From DATEJJ01 sp039649115 (lineage in GTDB: Bacteria > Actinomycetota > Actinomycetes > Mycobacteriales > Micromonosporaceae), in NCBI GenBank assembly GCA_039649115.1, contig JBBWZQ010000040.1, positions 35,429 to 99,428 of the forward strand: a stretch of DNA of 64,000 nt, given 5' to 3'. The notes under the pieces were generated by a model. It was given only the letters and a program-made list of their open reading frames with translations. It did no database searches and was not told the DNA's origin. Shown piece after piece: positions 38,681-48,150 of this stretch. A program made the position numbers and the translations under genes. Position 1 is the stretch's first letter. Each line of letters begins with the position of its first letter.

Positions 38681-38822
38681 CTGGTAGCGTTCCACCCCGC
38701 CGGGCACCGAGTTGCCCGGTCGCGCAGAGGTCAGCGAAGCCGGTGGGAATCCGGCGCTGTGCCGCAACTGTGATGGTCCTCGCGACCCGTCGTCGCGAAC
38801 CGAGCCAGGACGCCTGTCCTCC
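38681..38822 (+). promoter_or_regulatory. Adenosylcobalamin riboswitch
   Basis: The conserved B12-box core GCCGGTGGGAATCCGGCG... (38739-38756), GCCGCAACTGTGA (38761-38773) and the closing GAGCCAGGACGCCTG (38802-38815) are all present, preceded by GGTAGCGTT (38683-38691). It stands in front of btuF and would turn off the transporter when cobalamin is plentiful. Downstream, a stem GACGCC/GGCGTC (38829-38834 with 38858-38863) may be the expression platform. Confidence 0.93.
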
Positions 38823-38936
38823 GCGCGCGACGCCACCCGCCTCCGGCGCAGAGGTGGGGCGTCCCGGACGCGCCCGGAACGATCCTCATGGTGCGGTTCG
38901 GCCGCCCCCGTGCCGGTCTCACCGCAAAGGCAGACC

Positions 38937-39881
38937 ATGCAGTCCACGTTCCGGCGCCTGGCAGCGGTCGCGCTGCTCGGCGCGCTCGCAGTCAGCGGCT
39001 GCGCCAACCGCGAGCGCAACGCGGCTCCGACCACCACGCCGGGCGCCACGGCCGCCACGTTCCCCGTCGAGCTCACCCCACCTGGCGGCCGGTCCGTCAC
39101 CCTGGCCGAGCAGCCGTCACGGATCGTCTCGCTGAACCCCACCAGCACGGAATCGCTGTTCGCCATCGGCGCGGGCGAACAGGTCGTCGCCGTCGACGAC
39201 CAGTCGAACTTCCCCGCCGACGTGCCCCGAAGCGACCTCTCGGGCTTCCAGCCCAACGTGGAGGCGATCGCCGGCCACAACCCCGACCTGGTGGTGGCGT
39301 CCAACGACACCGCAGGACTGGTCGAGGGGCTCGCCAAGGTCAAGGTGCCGGTGCTGCTGCTGCCCGCGGCCACGAAGCTGGACGACGTGTACACGCAGAT
39401 CTCGTTGCTGGGCAAGGCGACCGGCCACGGCGCACAGGCCGACGCCCTGACCCGGCAGATGCGGGACCAGATCGAGAAGACCGTCCGCGACACGCCCAAG
39501 CCGTCGAAGGACCTGACCTACTACCACGAGCTGGACGACAAGTTCTTCACCTCGACGTCCAAGACCTTCATCGGCCAGATCTACGGGCAGTTCGGTCTGC
39601 ACAACATCGCCGACTCCGCAGGCGGCACCGGTGACTACCCGCAGCTGTCGGCCGAGAAGATCGTGGATTCCAACCCGGATCTGGTCTTCCTGGCCGACAC
39701 GAAGTGCTGCGGCCAGAGCGCGCAGTCCGTGGGCACCCGTCCCGGCTGGTCGGAGCTGGCCGCGGTGCGCAAGGGCGACGTGGTCGCGCTGGACGACGAC
39801 ATCGCCTCCCGCTGGGGGCCGCGCGTGGTCGACCTGGTGCGCACGGTGTCCGACGCCGTCACCAAGGCGGGCAAGAACTGA
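38937..39881 (+). CDS. btuF: Cobalamin ABC transporter substrate-binding lipoprotein
   Basis: 314 residues from ATG 38937. Start chosen because the upstream in-frame region is the riboswitch, AAAGG lies just upstream, and the signal peptide begins here with a lipobox LAVSGC (Cys22). Class III binding protein of the Fe3+/B12 type: PSRIVSLNPTSTESLFAIG at the N-terminal lobe, long linking helix, and second lobe. The riboswitch makes cobalamin (or a corrinoid) the likely ligand rather than a siderophore. First gene of btuFCD; the stop overlaps the permease start by one base. Confidence 0.88.
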   Translation: MQSTFRRLAAVALLGALAVSGCANRERNAAPTTTPGATAATFPVELTPPGGRSVTLAEQPSRIVSLNPTSTESLFAIGAGEQVVAVDDQSNFPADVPRSDLSGFQPNVEAIAGHNPDLVVASNDTAGLVEGLAKVKVPVLLLPAATKLDDVYTQISLLGKATGHGAQADALTRQMRDQIEKTVRDTPKPSKDLTYYHELDDKFFTSTSKTFIGQIYGQFGLHNIADSAGGTGDYPQLSAEKIVDSNPDLVFLADTKCCGQSAQSVGTRPGWSELAAVRKGDVVALDDDIASRWGPRVVDLVRTVSDAVTKAGKN

Positions 39882-40915
39882 TGACGGGGGTGACCGCGAC
39901 GCGCCTGCGGGCACGCCACCTGCTGCTCGCGCTGGTCGTGCTGGCGATCGCGGTCACCGCGTCGACGCTGCTCGGTGCGATCGATCTGGGCTGGCACCGC
40001 GTACTGGCCGAGATCTGGGCGCAGCTCACCGGCGGCACCTCGCCGCTCTCCGAGCGCGAGGCGGCGATCCTGTGGCAGCTGCGGATGCCGCGGATCGTGC
40101 TCGGTGGCCTGGTCGGCGCCGGGCTGGCCGTGTCCGGGGCCGCGTTCCAGGGCGTCTTCCGCAACCCGCTGGCCGACCCGTACCTGCTGGGTGCGGCGGC
40201 CGGTGCCGGACTGGGGGCCACGATCGTCGTGGCGCTCGCACCGAGTGCCACGAACTGGTTCGTGGGTCCGTTGCCGATCGCGGCGTTCCTCGGCGCGGTG
40301 GGCGGCGTCGCGCTGACGTCGTTGCTCGGCCGGTCGGCGGGCGCGGGCACGGCCACGCTGCTGCTGGCCGGGATCGCGGTGGCGTCGTTCCTCACCGCGA
40401 CGCAGACGTTCGTGTTGCAGCTCAACGCGGAGACGCTCAGACAGGTCTACACGTGGATGCTCGGCGGCCTCGGCACCGCGGGCTGGCAGCAGGTCCTGCT
40501 GGTGCTGCCCTACATCGCCGGGGCGGCGGTGGTGCTGTGCGCGTGCGGACGGCTGCTCGACGTGCTGACCCTGGGCGACGAGGAAGCGGGCTCGCTGGGC
40601 GTGAACCCCGGGCGGATGCGCCTGCTGGTCCTCGCGGCGGCATCGCTGGCGACCGCGTGCGCGGTGTCGGTCAGCGGACTCATCGGCTTCGTCGGGATCG
40701 TCGTCCCGCACGTGGTGCGCATGCTCGCCGGGGCGAGCTACCGGGTGCTCGTGCCGCTCTCGCTCATCGGTGGCGCGGCGTTCCTGATCGTCGCGGACGT
40801 CGTGGCGCGCACGGCTTTCGCCCCGTCGGAGCTGCCCATCGGCGTGGTCACCGCGTTCACGGGCGCGCCGTTCTTCCTCTTCGTACTGCGGACCACCAGG
40901 GGACGGACCAGGTGA
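39881..40915 (+). CDS. btuC: Cobalamin ABC transporter permease (BtuC/FecCD family)
   Basis: 344 residues, ten predicted membrane helices, FecCD family pattern (RMPRIVLGGLVGAGLAVSGA, QGVFRNPLADPYLLG, SGLIGFVGIVVPHVVRML). Moves corrinoid across the membrane with BtuD. ATG overlaps the btuF stop (TGATG) and its own stop overlaps the btuD GTG (GTGA). Confidence 0.92.
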   Translation: MTGVTATRLRARHLLLALVVLAIAVTASTLLGAIDLGWHRVLAEIWAQLTGGTSPLSEREAAILWQLRMPRIVLGGLVGAGLAVSGAAFQGVFRNPLADPYLLGAAAGAGLGATIVVALAPSATNWFVGPLPIAAFLGAVGGVALTSLLGRSAGAGTATLLLAGIAVASFLTATQTFVLQLNAETLRQVYTWMLGGLGTAGWQQVLLVLPYIAGAAVVLCACGRLLDVLTLGDEEAGSLGVNPGRMRLLVLAAASLATACAVSVSGLIGFVGIVVPHVVRMLAGASYRVLVPLSLIGGAAFLIVADVVARTAFAPSELPIGVVTAFTGAPFFLFVLRTTRGRTR

Positions 40916-41694
40916 GCGGAGCACTGGAACTGCGCGGCCTGAGCGCGGGATACCGCGATCACACGGTGGTGTCCGGCATCTGCGCCTCGGTGCCCGCGGG
41001 GAGCTGGCTCGCGATCATCGGTCCCAACGGCGCGGGCAAGTCGACGCTGCTCAAGGCCGTCGCCGGACTGGTCGGGCACACCGGCGAGCTGATCGTCGGA
41101 GGCCGGCCGGCCGAATCGCTCGGCCACCGCGACCGGGCACGTGCGATCGGCTACTCCCCGCAGACGCCGGAGATGCCGGAAGGGTTGACGGTCACCGACT
41201 ACGTGCTGCTGGGTCGCACGCCACACCTGCGCCCGCTCGCGCGGGAGGGCCGCCGTGACCTCGAGGTCGTCGGTGACGTCCTCGAGCGCCTGGACCTGGC
41301 CCGGCTGGCGAGCCGCCGGCTGCAAACCCTCTCCGGCGGCGAGAGGCAGCGCGCCGTGCTCGCGCGCGTGCTGGCCCAACAGGCCGGTCTACTGCTGCTC
41401 GACGAGCCCACGACGGGCCTGGACATCGGTCACGCCCAGGCGTTGCTGGAGCTCGTCGACCGCCTGCGTCTCGCAGACGGCACGACCGTGGTCAGCACCC
41501 TGCACGACCTCACGCTCGCCGGGCAGTACGCAGACCAGCTGCTTCTGCTCGACGGCGGCTCGGTCGTCGCCGCCGGCAAGCCGTCCGAGGTGCTCACCAC
41601 CGAGCTGGTGTCACGCCACTACGCGGCGACCGTGCAGGTGCTCTCCACCCCGCACGGCGACTCCGTGGTGGCGCCGACCCGCCACACCCGTTAG
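40912..41694 (+). CDS. btuD: Cobalamin ABC transporter ATP-binding protein
   Basis: 260 residues from GTG 40912. Walker A GPNGAGKST, signature LSGGERQR, Walker B LLLLDEPTTGLD, H-loop STLHD. FepC/BtuD type. Last gene of the riboswitch-controlled operon, ending in a long terminator. Confidence 0.92.
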   Translation: MSGALELRGLSAGYRDHTVVSGICASVPAGSWLAIIGPNGAGKSTLLKAVAGLVGHTGELIVGGRPAESLGHRDRARAIGYSPQTPEMPEGLTVTDYVLLGRTPHLRPLAREGRRDLEVVGDVLERLDLARLASRRLQTLSGGERQRAVLARVLAQQAGLLLLDEPTTGLDIGHAQALLELVDRLRLADGTTVVSTLHDLTLAGQYADQLLLLDGGSVVAAGKPSEVLTTELVSRHYAATVQVLSTPHGDSVVAPTRHTR

Positions 41695-41709
41695 GCGCCG
41701 CCCGAACGG

Positions 41710-41761
41710 GTGGGCCCCGCCGTTTCGCCCGAGGGGGAGGAGGCGAAACGACGGGGCCCAC
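41710..41761. terminator. Bidirectional terminator after btuFCD
   Basis: 20-bp stem (41710-41729 with 41742-41761) with a single C-A mismatch and a 12-nt loop, between convergent btuD and dctA. Confidence 0.8.
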
Positions 41762-41787
41762 GGCCAGGTGGTCCCGGTGAGTCGTGC

Positions 41788-43164
41788 TCAGTGCGCGGCG
41801 GCGAGTTCCTTCTCGGTCTTCGCACGGGCCTCGCCGCTCTGCTTGTTCATCAGCTCGTCGACGTCGACCAGCGAGGGGTTGTCGAGCACCTCCTTGAGGC
41901 GCTTGGTGTCCAGCTGGTTCTGCCACTTCGCGACCACGAGGGTGCCGATGCCGTTGCCGATCGTGTTGGTGATGGCCCGAGCCTCGGACATGAACCGGTC
42001 GATGCCCACGATCAGCGCGATGCCCACGGCCGGGATGGCGCTGTTCGCCTCGAACGCCTGCAGCGACGCCGCCAAGGTGACCAGGCCCGCGCCGGTGACA
42101 CCCGCGGCGCCCTTGCTCGCGATCAGCATGAACAGCAGCAGACCGAGCTGGGTGGCGAGGCCGATGTCGTGCCCGGTGGCCTGGGCGATGAAGATCGCGC
42201 CCATCGTCAGGTAGATGCAGGTGCCGTCCAGGTTGAACGAGTAGCCGGTCGGAATGGTCAGACCCACGACGGACTTGTCCGCGCCGGCCGCCTCCAGCTT
42301 GACCAGCAGGCGGGGCAGGACGGACTCGCTGGACGAGGTGCCGAGCACGATGAGCAACTCGTCCTTGATGTAGCGCAGGAACTTCAGGATGTTGAAGCCC
42401 GCGAACAGGGCGACGCCCCCGAGCACCACGAGGACGAACAATGCGCAGGTCAGGTAGAACGAGCCCATCAGCCAGGCCAGCTTGCCGATGATGCTGCTGC
42501 CGAACTTGCCGATGGTGTACGCGATGCCGCCGAAGGCGCCGATCGGTGCGGCGTACATCACGATCTTGATGATACCGAACATCACCTTGGCGACGGTGTC
42601 GAGCGCGGCGACGACCTTCGCGCCGCGTTCCCCCATGCCCGCGACGGCGACGGCGACCAGGATCGCGACCACGAGCACCTGGATGAGCTGACCGTCGGTG
42701 AACGCACCGATGAAGGACTTCGGGATCAGGCTCAGGATGAAGCCGGTGACACCGGTCTCCGCGCTGGCGGCCGACTTCAGCGTCTCGTTCGCGGCGGCGG
42801 CCTTGAGCGGGATGGCCGCGCCGTGGTGGCCGGGCGCGGCGACGTTCACGACGATCAGGCCGATCGCGAGCGCGAGCGTCGTCATCGCGGTGAAGTAGAG
42901 GATCGTGCGCAACGCGAGCCCACCGGCCTTCGCGAGATTGCCGAGGCTCGCGATGCCGACCACGATCGTGCAGAAGATCGTCGGGGCGATGACGACCTTG
43001 ACGAGCGCGACGAAGAAGTCTGCCAGCCACTTCATCTCGCTGGCCTGCTTCGGGAACACGAAGCCGACGACGATGCCGAGGGCGATCGACACCAGCACCC
43101 AGAAGTACAGGTGCTTGTAGAGGGGCTTGCGCACCCTTGCAGCACTATCGACGGCGGTGGCCAC
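41788..43164 (-). CDS. dctA: C4-dicarboxylate/cation symporter
   Basis: 458 residues from GTG 43164 (GAGGAG 7 bases upstream). DAACS-family secondary transporter for succinate, fumarate or malate with Na+ or H+. Landmarks: serine-rich re-entrant loop GTSSSESVLPRLL, the TIPTGYSFNLDGTCIYLT motif and GIDRFMSEARAITNTIGNGI. Divergent from a TAXI binding protein gene and near a two-component pair, which may control it. Confidence 0.92.
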   Translation of the reverse strand: MATAVDSAARVRKPLYKHLYFWVLVSIALGIVVGFVFPKQASEMKWLADFFVALVKVVIAPTIFCTIVVGIASLGNLAKAGGLALRTILYFTAMTTLALAIGLIVVNVAAPGHHGAAIPLKAAAANETLKSAASAETGVTGFILSLIPKSFIGAFTDGQLIQVLVVAILVAVAVAGMGERGAKVVAALDTVAKVMFGIIKIVMYAAPIGAFGGIAYTIGKFGSSIIGKLAWLMGSFYLTCALFVLVVLGGVALFAGFNILKFLRYIKDELLIVLGTSSSESVLPRLLVKLEAAGADKSVVGLTIPTGYSFNLDGTCIYLTMGAIFIAQATGHDIGLATQLGLLLFMLIASKGAAGVTGAGLVTLAASLQAFEANSAIPAVGIALIVGIDRFMSEARAITNTIGNGIGTLVVAKWQNQLDTKRLKEVLDNPSLVDVDELMNKQSGEARAKTEKELAAAH

Positions 43165-43311
43165 GTCTTCTCCTCGAGCCGGGAACAATGTGGGTGATCC
43201 TGGGCACACGGGGACGGCGCCACAAGACGACCGCCGGAAACTTCAGATGCGCTTGACGTAACAACCAGGTCACCTCCGCTTCACCTGCCGTGCAGCGGTT
43301 ACGCTGCGGCT

Positions 43312-44229
43312 GTGGAGGTGACCCGCCGTACGGTCCTGCTCGGGATGGCAGGTGCCGCGCTCGCGGCGTGCACATCGGGAAGCACTCCCGCGCCGGCCGA
43401 CCTGGTGCTCGCCACGGGACCGCGGGGTGCGGTGTTCCGCGAGATCGGCGCCGCCCTGGCGGCCGCCCTCGCGGACCGGCTCCCCGCGACCACTGTGACG
43501 ACACGTCCAAGCAGCGCTTCGGTGGAGAATCTGCGCCTGCTGGAGAGCGGCGCCGCCCACCTGGGACTGTCGTCCTTGGATGCGGCGCTGAGTCCATCGG
43601 TCCCGAGCGGGCTGAGCGCGGTCGGCCGGCTCTACGACAGCTTCCTGCACCTCGTGGTGCCCGCCGCCTCGCCGATCCGGTCGCCGGCCGACCTCGCGGG
43701 CCGGACGGTGTCGCTGGGCGCCATCGGCTCGGGCACCGAGTTCACCGGCCAGCGCCTGCTGCGACTGCTGGGTGTCACGCCGGTGGAGGTCCGGATGACG
43801 CAGGCGGAGTCGTCGGACGCGCTGCGGGCCGGCCGGATCGACGCCTTCCTCACGTTGACCGGGATACCGACGCCCGCGATCACCGGTTTGCTCGGCGCGA
43901 TGCCGCTGCGCCTGGTGCCGATGCCCGACGAGGCGGTGAGACTGGCGGACGCCTTCCGCGGCCCGTACGTCCCCGCGACCGTCCCGGCCACCACCTACGA
44001 CGGCTTGGGCGCGTGCCAGACGGTGGCCGTGCCGAACTTGCTGCTCGCGCGTGACGACCTCGCCGCCGACGTGGTGGAGGTCGTCACGGCCACGGTGTTC
44101 ACCGAGAGTGCCCGCATCGCCGCCGGGCATCCAGAGGCCAGCCGCATCAACGTGCGAACCGGCATCGCCACGGGGCAGGTGCCGCTGCACCCCGGCGCGG
44201 CGAGGTGGTTCCGCTCGGTCAAGCGCTGA
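43312..44229 (+). CDS. TAXI-type TRAP solute-binding lipoprotein without membrane partners
   Basis: 305 residues from GTG 43312. Twin-arginine-like N terminus (TRRTVLLGMAG) with lipobox LAAC (Cys20). TAXI family binding protein: TGPRGAVFREIGAALA, then VSLGAIGSGTEFTGQRLL. TAXI proteins normally feed a fused DctQM permease; none is present here. The neighbours are dctA (divergent) and a sensor kinase/response regulator (convergent, overlapping by 11 bases), so it may act as an extracellular sensor subunit for the kinase. Ligand unknown. Confidence 0.85.
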   Translation: MEVTRRTVLLGMAGAALAACTSGSTPAPADLVLATGPRGAVFREIGAALAAALADRLPATTVTTRPSSASVENLRLLESGAAHLGLSSLDAALSPSVPSGLSAVGRLYDSFLHLVVPAASPIRSPADLAGRTVSLGAIGSGTEFTGQRLLRLLGVTPVEVRMTQAESSDALRAGRIDAFLTLTGIPTPAITGLLGAMPLRLVPMPDEAVRLADAFRGPYVPATVPATTYDGLGACQTVAVPNLLLARDDLAADVVEVVTATVFTESARIAAGHPEASRINVRTGIATGQVPLHPGAARWFRSVKR

Positions 44230-45580
44230 GGCGGACCACCACGTCGAGTCCGTGCGGCTGGGCCGTCCCGAGCCGCAGCTCGCCGCCCGCCGAGGAGATG
44301 AGCTCCGCGCAGATCGCCAGGCCCAGACCCGTGCCCGGAACGTTCTGATGCCTGGACGCACGCCAGAACCGGCTGAGCGCTTGCGCGCGTTCGGGCTCGG
44401 AGAGCCCGGTGCCGTCGTCGGCGACGTGCAGTTCGACGGCGTCGCCGACGCGCCTCGCGCCGACCCGCACCTCGGTGCCTCCCGACAGCTTGAGCGCGTT
44501 GCCGACCAGCTCGTCGAGCACGCTGCCGAGGCCGCCCGGCGGCTCCAGCACCCTCAGCCCCTCCGGCACGTCGAGTTCCAGACGCATTCCGGCCTGCTGC
44601 GCGAGCGCACGCCACGCCGGGACGTGCGCGGCGAGGAGTACGTCCACGTCGAGCGGCTCGGTGGCCGAGGCGCTCTCCAGACGCGTGGCCGCGAGCAGCG
44701 TGTCCAGCACGCGGCCCATCTCCTCGGCCTCGTCGACCGCTATGCGCTGCGCCTCGCGGCCCTCCTCCCCGTCCACGTGGGGTTCGAGGTTGTCGACCGC
44801 GAGCCGGAGACTCGCGAGCGGATTGCGCAGCTGGTGCGAGGCGTCGGAGACGAAGTCGCGCTGGCGGCGCAGGGCTCTGCCGACCACGTCGACCATCGTG
44901 TTGAAGGAACTCGCGAGTCTGCGCAGCTCGGGCGGGCCGCCCACCTCGTCGGCCCTGGCGTCGAGCCGGCCGCTCGCGACGGCCGCGGTCGCCTCGTCGA
45001 GCCTGCGCACCGGGCGCAGCACCCACCGCGACAACGGCCAGGCGACGGCCACCACCGCGAGCATCGGCACCAGACCGGCGAGCGCGAGCAGGCCCCACTG
45101 GCGCAGCACCTCGCCCCGCAGCCCATCGGTCGGCGAGATGGTCACCACCGCGGCGACCACCTCGCTGTCGCGGCCGACCGGCTCGACGACGACGAGAGGT
45201 TCCCGCCGCCACGGCCACACCGTCTGGGTCGTGTCCGGGCGGAACCCGCTGAACGCCGAGCGAAGCCCGGCTGCGACGGTGGGGTCGGTGAGGTCGAAGG
45301 GGTCGCGGGAGCTCTGCACGACCTTGCCGTCCGTGCCGACCAGGGCCGCCGCGACGCCGTAGAGCTGGTCGTAGCGCACGAGTTCCTCGCGCAGCGCCGT
45401 GAGGCGGTTGGACGCGAGCGCGTTCTCCGCGAGCGAGGCGAACCGGCCGGCGTCTCCCAGCCGGTCGAGGTAGGTCGCCTGGGTCTCGCGCTGCACGACG
45501 GCGAAACCCAGCGGCACGCCGAGAGCGGCGACCAGCGCGACGAGCAGCGGGACGATGAGGGCGAGCAGTCTGCGAAGCAC
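44219..45580 (-). CDS. Sensor histidine kinase (HAMP, HisKA)
   Basis: 453 residues from GTG 45580. Membrane helix about 1-25, extracytoplasmic sensor about 26-160, membrane helix about 163-185, HAMP about 187-240, phospho-acceptor His in DASHQLRNPLASLRL, then catalytic N, D (DDGTGLSEPE) and G (GTGLGLAI) boxes. Partner of the response regulator 14 bases upstream. Likely controls dctA and the TAXI gene by position. Confidence 0.9.
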   Translation of the reverse strand: MLRRLLALIVPLLVALVAALGVPLGFAVVQRETQATYLDRLGDAGRFASLAENALASNRLTALREELVRYDQLYGVAAALVGTDGKVVQSSRDPFDLTDPTVAAGLRSAFSGFRPDTTQTVWPWRREPLVVVEPVGRDSEVVAAVVTISPTDGLRGEVLRQWGLLALAGLVPMLAVVAVAWPLSRWVLRPVRRLDEATAAVASGRLDARADEVGGPPELRRLASSFNTMVDVVGRALRRQRDFVSDASHQLRNPLASLRLAVDNLEPHVDGEEGREAQRIAVDEAEEMGRVLDTLLAATRLESASATEPLDVDVLLAAHVPAWRALAQQAGMRLELDVPEGLRVLEPPGGLGSVLDELVGNALKLSGGTEVRVGARRVGDAVELHVADDGTGLSEPERAQALSRFWRASRHQNVPGTGLGLAICAELISSAGGELRLGTAQPHGLDVVVRLSA

Positions 45581-45594
45581 GGATCCGCACTGCC

Positions 45595-46260
45595 TCAGGT
45601 CTCGGCGAGACGGTAGCCGACACCGCGCACCGTCTCGATGCGCACGTGGCCGCCCAGCTTGTTGCGCAACGCCGCCATGTGCGTGTCGAGGGTGCGTGAG
45701 GGTGCCTCCCAGTGCGCCTGCCACACCTGGTCGACGATGAGGTCGCGGCTGACCACCGCTCCCGCTCTGCCCGCCAGCAGGGCGAGCAGGTCGAACTCCT
45801 TGCGGGTCAGCGAGAGCGGCTCGCCCTGCACGGTCGCGGTGCGGGCCGCGACGTAGAGCACCAGCGGTCCCACCAGCAGCGGCTGCTCCGCCTCGGACTC
45901 CGCGCGGGCGGCACGGGTGCGCCGCAGCACCGCCTCGATGCGCGCGAGGAGCTCCGCGGTGCCGAAGGGCTTCACGACGTAGTCGTCCGCGCCCGCGCGG
46001 AGCCCCAGGACGCGTTCGCGCTCCTCACCCCTGGCGGTCACGGTGATGATGGCGGTGCCCTGCCGGTGACGCAGTTCCCGCAGCACGTCGAGCCCGTCAC
46101 CGTCGGGCAGCCCGAGGTCGAGCAGGACGACGTCCGCATGGGGCGCGGACACCGCGTCAGCGGCCGTGGCGACCCGGTGGACCTCGTAGCCCGCGTGCCG
46201 CAACGCCGTCAGCAGCCCGCGCGCCACCCGGTCGTCATCCTCGACGACGAGTATCCGCAT
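45595..46260 (-). CDS. OmpR/PhoB-type response regulator
   Basis: 221 residues. Receiver domain with acidic pocket EDDD, phospho-acceptor Asp48 (VVLLDLGLPDGDGLD) and Lys in VVKPFG; C-terminal winged helix ending RIETVRGVGYRL. Operon with the kinase downstream. Confidence 0.93.
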   Translation of the reverse strand: MRILVVEDDDRVARGLLTALRHAGYEVHRVATAADAVSAPHADVVLLDLGLPDGDGLDVLRELRHRQGTAIITVTARGEERERVLGLRAGADDYVVKPFGTAELLARIEAVLRRTRAARAESEAEQPLLVGPLVLYVAARTATVQGEPLSLTRKEFDLLALLAGRAGAVVSRDLIVDQVWQAHWEAPSRTLDTHMAALRNKLGGHVRIETVRGVGYRLAET

Positions 46261-46278
46261 GAACGTCGATGGTAGGTA

Positions 46279-47307
46279 CTACTCCGACTTGGCCGGAGCC
46301 CCAGCCTTGCCGGACGTCTCTTCCGAGACCTTCTCCGCAGGCTGTTCGGTCGTGTGGACGTCCGGCACGGGCTTGCCCGGCTCGCCGGGGACGTCACCCT
46401 TGGCGGCCTCCTGAGCGGCGATCACGGCAGCCACGTCCTCACGCTCGCCCCTGCGCTTGGCCAGGACGAAGTACACGACCGCGCCGGCGAACACGACGAC
46501 CGAGGTGATCACGTTGATCCGCAGGCCGAAGACGTGGGTCGCCTCGTCGCTGCGCATGAGCTCGATCCAGAACCGGCCCGCCGTGTAGCCCGCGACGTAG
46601 AGCGCGAACGCGCGCCCGTGGCCGAGGCGGAAGCGGCGGTCGGCCCACACCACCAACGCGGCGACGCCGAGGTTCCAGAGCAGCTCGTAGAGGAACGTCG
46701 GGTGCACGATCATCGTCGGCGTGTGGTCGAGCGCGATACCACCCAGCGCGTCGGGAAGGCCCGTGGCCGGGTTGACCCGCTGGTAGATCTCAAGGCCCCA
46801 CGGCACGTTCGTCGGCCCGCCGTAGAGCTCTTGGTTGAAGTAGTTGCCGAGCCGTCCGATGGCCTGCGCCGCGACGATGCCGGGCGCGAGCGCGTCGGCC
46901 ATCGCGGGCAACGGGATGCCGCGCCTGCGGCACGCGATCCACGCGCCGACGCCGCCGAGGGCGACCGCGCCCCAGATGCCCAGGCCGCCGTTCCAGATCG
47001 CGAACGCGGCGAGGGGGTTCTTCCCGGCCCCGAAGTACTTCTGGTGGTCGGTGATCACGTGGTAGAGGCGGCCACCGACCAGACCGAACGGCACCGCGAA
47101 GACCGCGACGTCGGTGACGGTGCCGGCCTGGCCGCCGCGGGCGACCCACCTGCGCTCGCCCCACCAGATGGCCACGACGATCCCGACGATGATGCACAGG
47201 GCGTAGGCCCTGATCGGGATCGGACCGAGTTGCCAGACACCGCGGTCGGGGCTCGGGATCGACGCCAGGTAGGTGTTGGACGCGAGGCTCGTGAACACGC
47301 ACACCAC
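46279..47307 (-). CDS. lgt: Prolipoprotein diacylglyceryl transferase
   Basis: 342 residues; several close GTG starts (47307, 47304, 47298) make the exact start unsure. Seven membrane helices; moves diacylglycerol from phosphatidylglycerol to the lipobox cysteine. Landmarks: GGRLYHVITD and the signature AIGRLGNYFNQELYGGP with catalytic Arg and Asn. The C-terminal tail (about 60 residues, Glu/Lys/Ala rich) is a low-complexity extension common in actinobacteria. Sits after trpA as in the conserved actinobacterial order. Confidence 0.93.
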   Translation of the reverse strand: MVCVFTSLASNTYLASIPSPDRGVWQLGPIPIRAYALCIIVGIVVAIWWGERRWVARGGQAGTVTDVAVFAVPFGLVGGRLYHVITDHQKYFGAGKNPLAAFAIWNGGLGIWGAVALGGVGAWIACRRRGIPLPAMADALAPGIVAAQAIGRLGNYFNQELYGGPTNVPWGLEIYQRVNPATGLPDALGGIALDHTPTMIVHPTFLYELLWNLGVAALVVWADRRFRLGHGRAFALYVAGYTAGRFWIELMRSDEATHVFGLRINVITSVVVFAGAVVYFVLAKRRGEREDVAAVIAAQEAAKGDVPGEPGKPVPDVHTTEQPAEKVSEETSGKAGAPAKSE

Positions 47308-47355
47308 CGTACTGGTTGAGTCGAATCCGGCGCCCCGACGTGGCCGATCGTTACG

Positions 47356-48150
47356 TCAGGCCGGAGTCACCGCGTTGCGGACACCCCTGGCCAGGTCCTC
47401 GGCCAGGTCGCGCACGGCCTGATCGCCGCCGTCGGCGACCGCGGTCACGAACGCGGACCCCACGATGACCCCGTCCGCGTACCCGGCCAGCTCGGCGGCC
47501 TGCGCGCCGGAGCGCACGCCCAGACCGACGCCGACGGGGATGTCGGTGTGCTCGCGCACGCGGCGCACCAGGGTCGGCGCGGCGTTGGAGACCGCGTCCC
47601 GCGCTCCCGTCACACCCATGACCGAGGTCGCGTACAGGAAGCCGCGCGAGGACTGCGCGGTCCTCGCGATGCGCTCCTCCGTCGACGACGGCGCGACGAG
47701 GAAGATGCGGTCCAGCGAGTGCGCGTCGGAGGCCGCCATCCAGTCGTCGGCCTCGTCGGGTACCAGGTCGGGCGTGATGAGGCCGAGTCCACCGGCCGCG
47801 GCGAGGTCACGCGCGAAGGCGTCGACGCCGTAGCGCAGCACCGGGTTCCAGTACGACATCACGACGGCACGGCCACCGGCGGAGGCCACGGACTCGACCA
47901 CGCCGAACAGGTCGCGCACCCGGAAACCGGCGCGCCGCGCCTGCTCGGCGGCGACCTGGATCGTCGGGCCGTCCATCACCGGGTCCGAGTACGGCAAACC
48001 GACCTCGAGGAGGTCGCACCCCGCGTCGAGCATCGTCCGGAACGTGTCCTTCGAGCCCTCGACGGTCGGGTAACCGGCGGGCAGGTAGCCGATCAGCGCG
48101 GAGCGTCCCTCCGCGTGGCACTCGTCGAACAGCGGCGCGAGCCTGCTCAT
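47356..48150 (-). CDS. trpA: Tryptophan synthase alpha chain
   Basis: 264 residues. Cleaves indole-glycerol phosphate to indole. Catalytic Glu in LLEVGLPYSDPVMDGP and Asp in GLITPDLVPDEA. Overlaps trpB by 4 bases, so the two subunits are coupled. Confidence 0.95.
   Translation of the reverse strand: MSRLAPLFDECHAEGRSALIGYLPAGYPTVEGSKDTFRTMLDAGCDLLEVGLPYSDPVMDGPTIQVAAEQARRAGFRVRDLFGVVESVASAGGRAVVMSYWNPVLRYGVDAFARDLAAAGGLGLITPDLVPDEADDWMAASDAHSLDRIFLVAPSSTEERIARTAQSSRGFLYATSVMGVTGARDAVSNAAPTLVRRVREHTDIPVGVGLGVRSGAQAAELAGYADGVIVGSAFVTAVADGGDQAVRDLAEDLARGVRNAVTPA

Noticed and set aside
38712..38936. N-terminal extension of btuF
   Set aside because: This stretch is the cobalamin riboswitch; the lipoprotein signal peptide starts at 38937.
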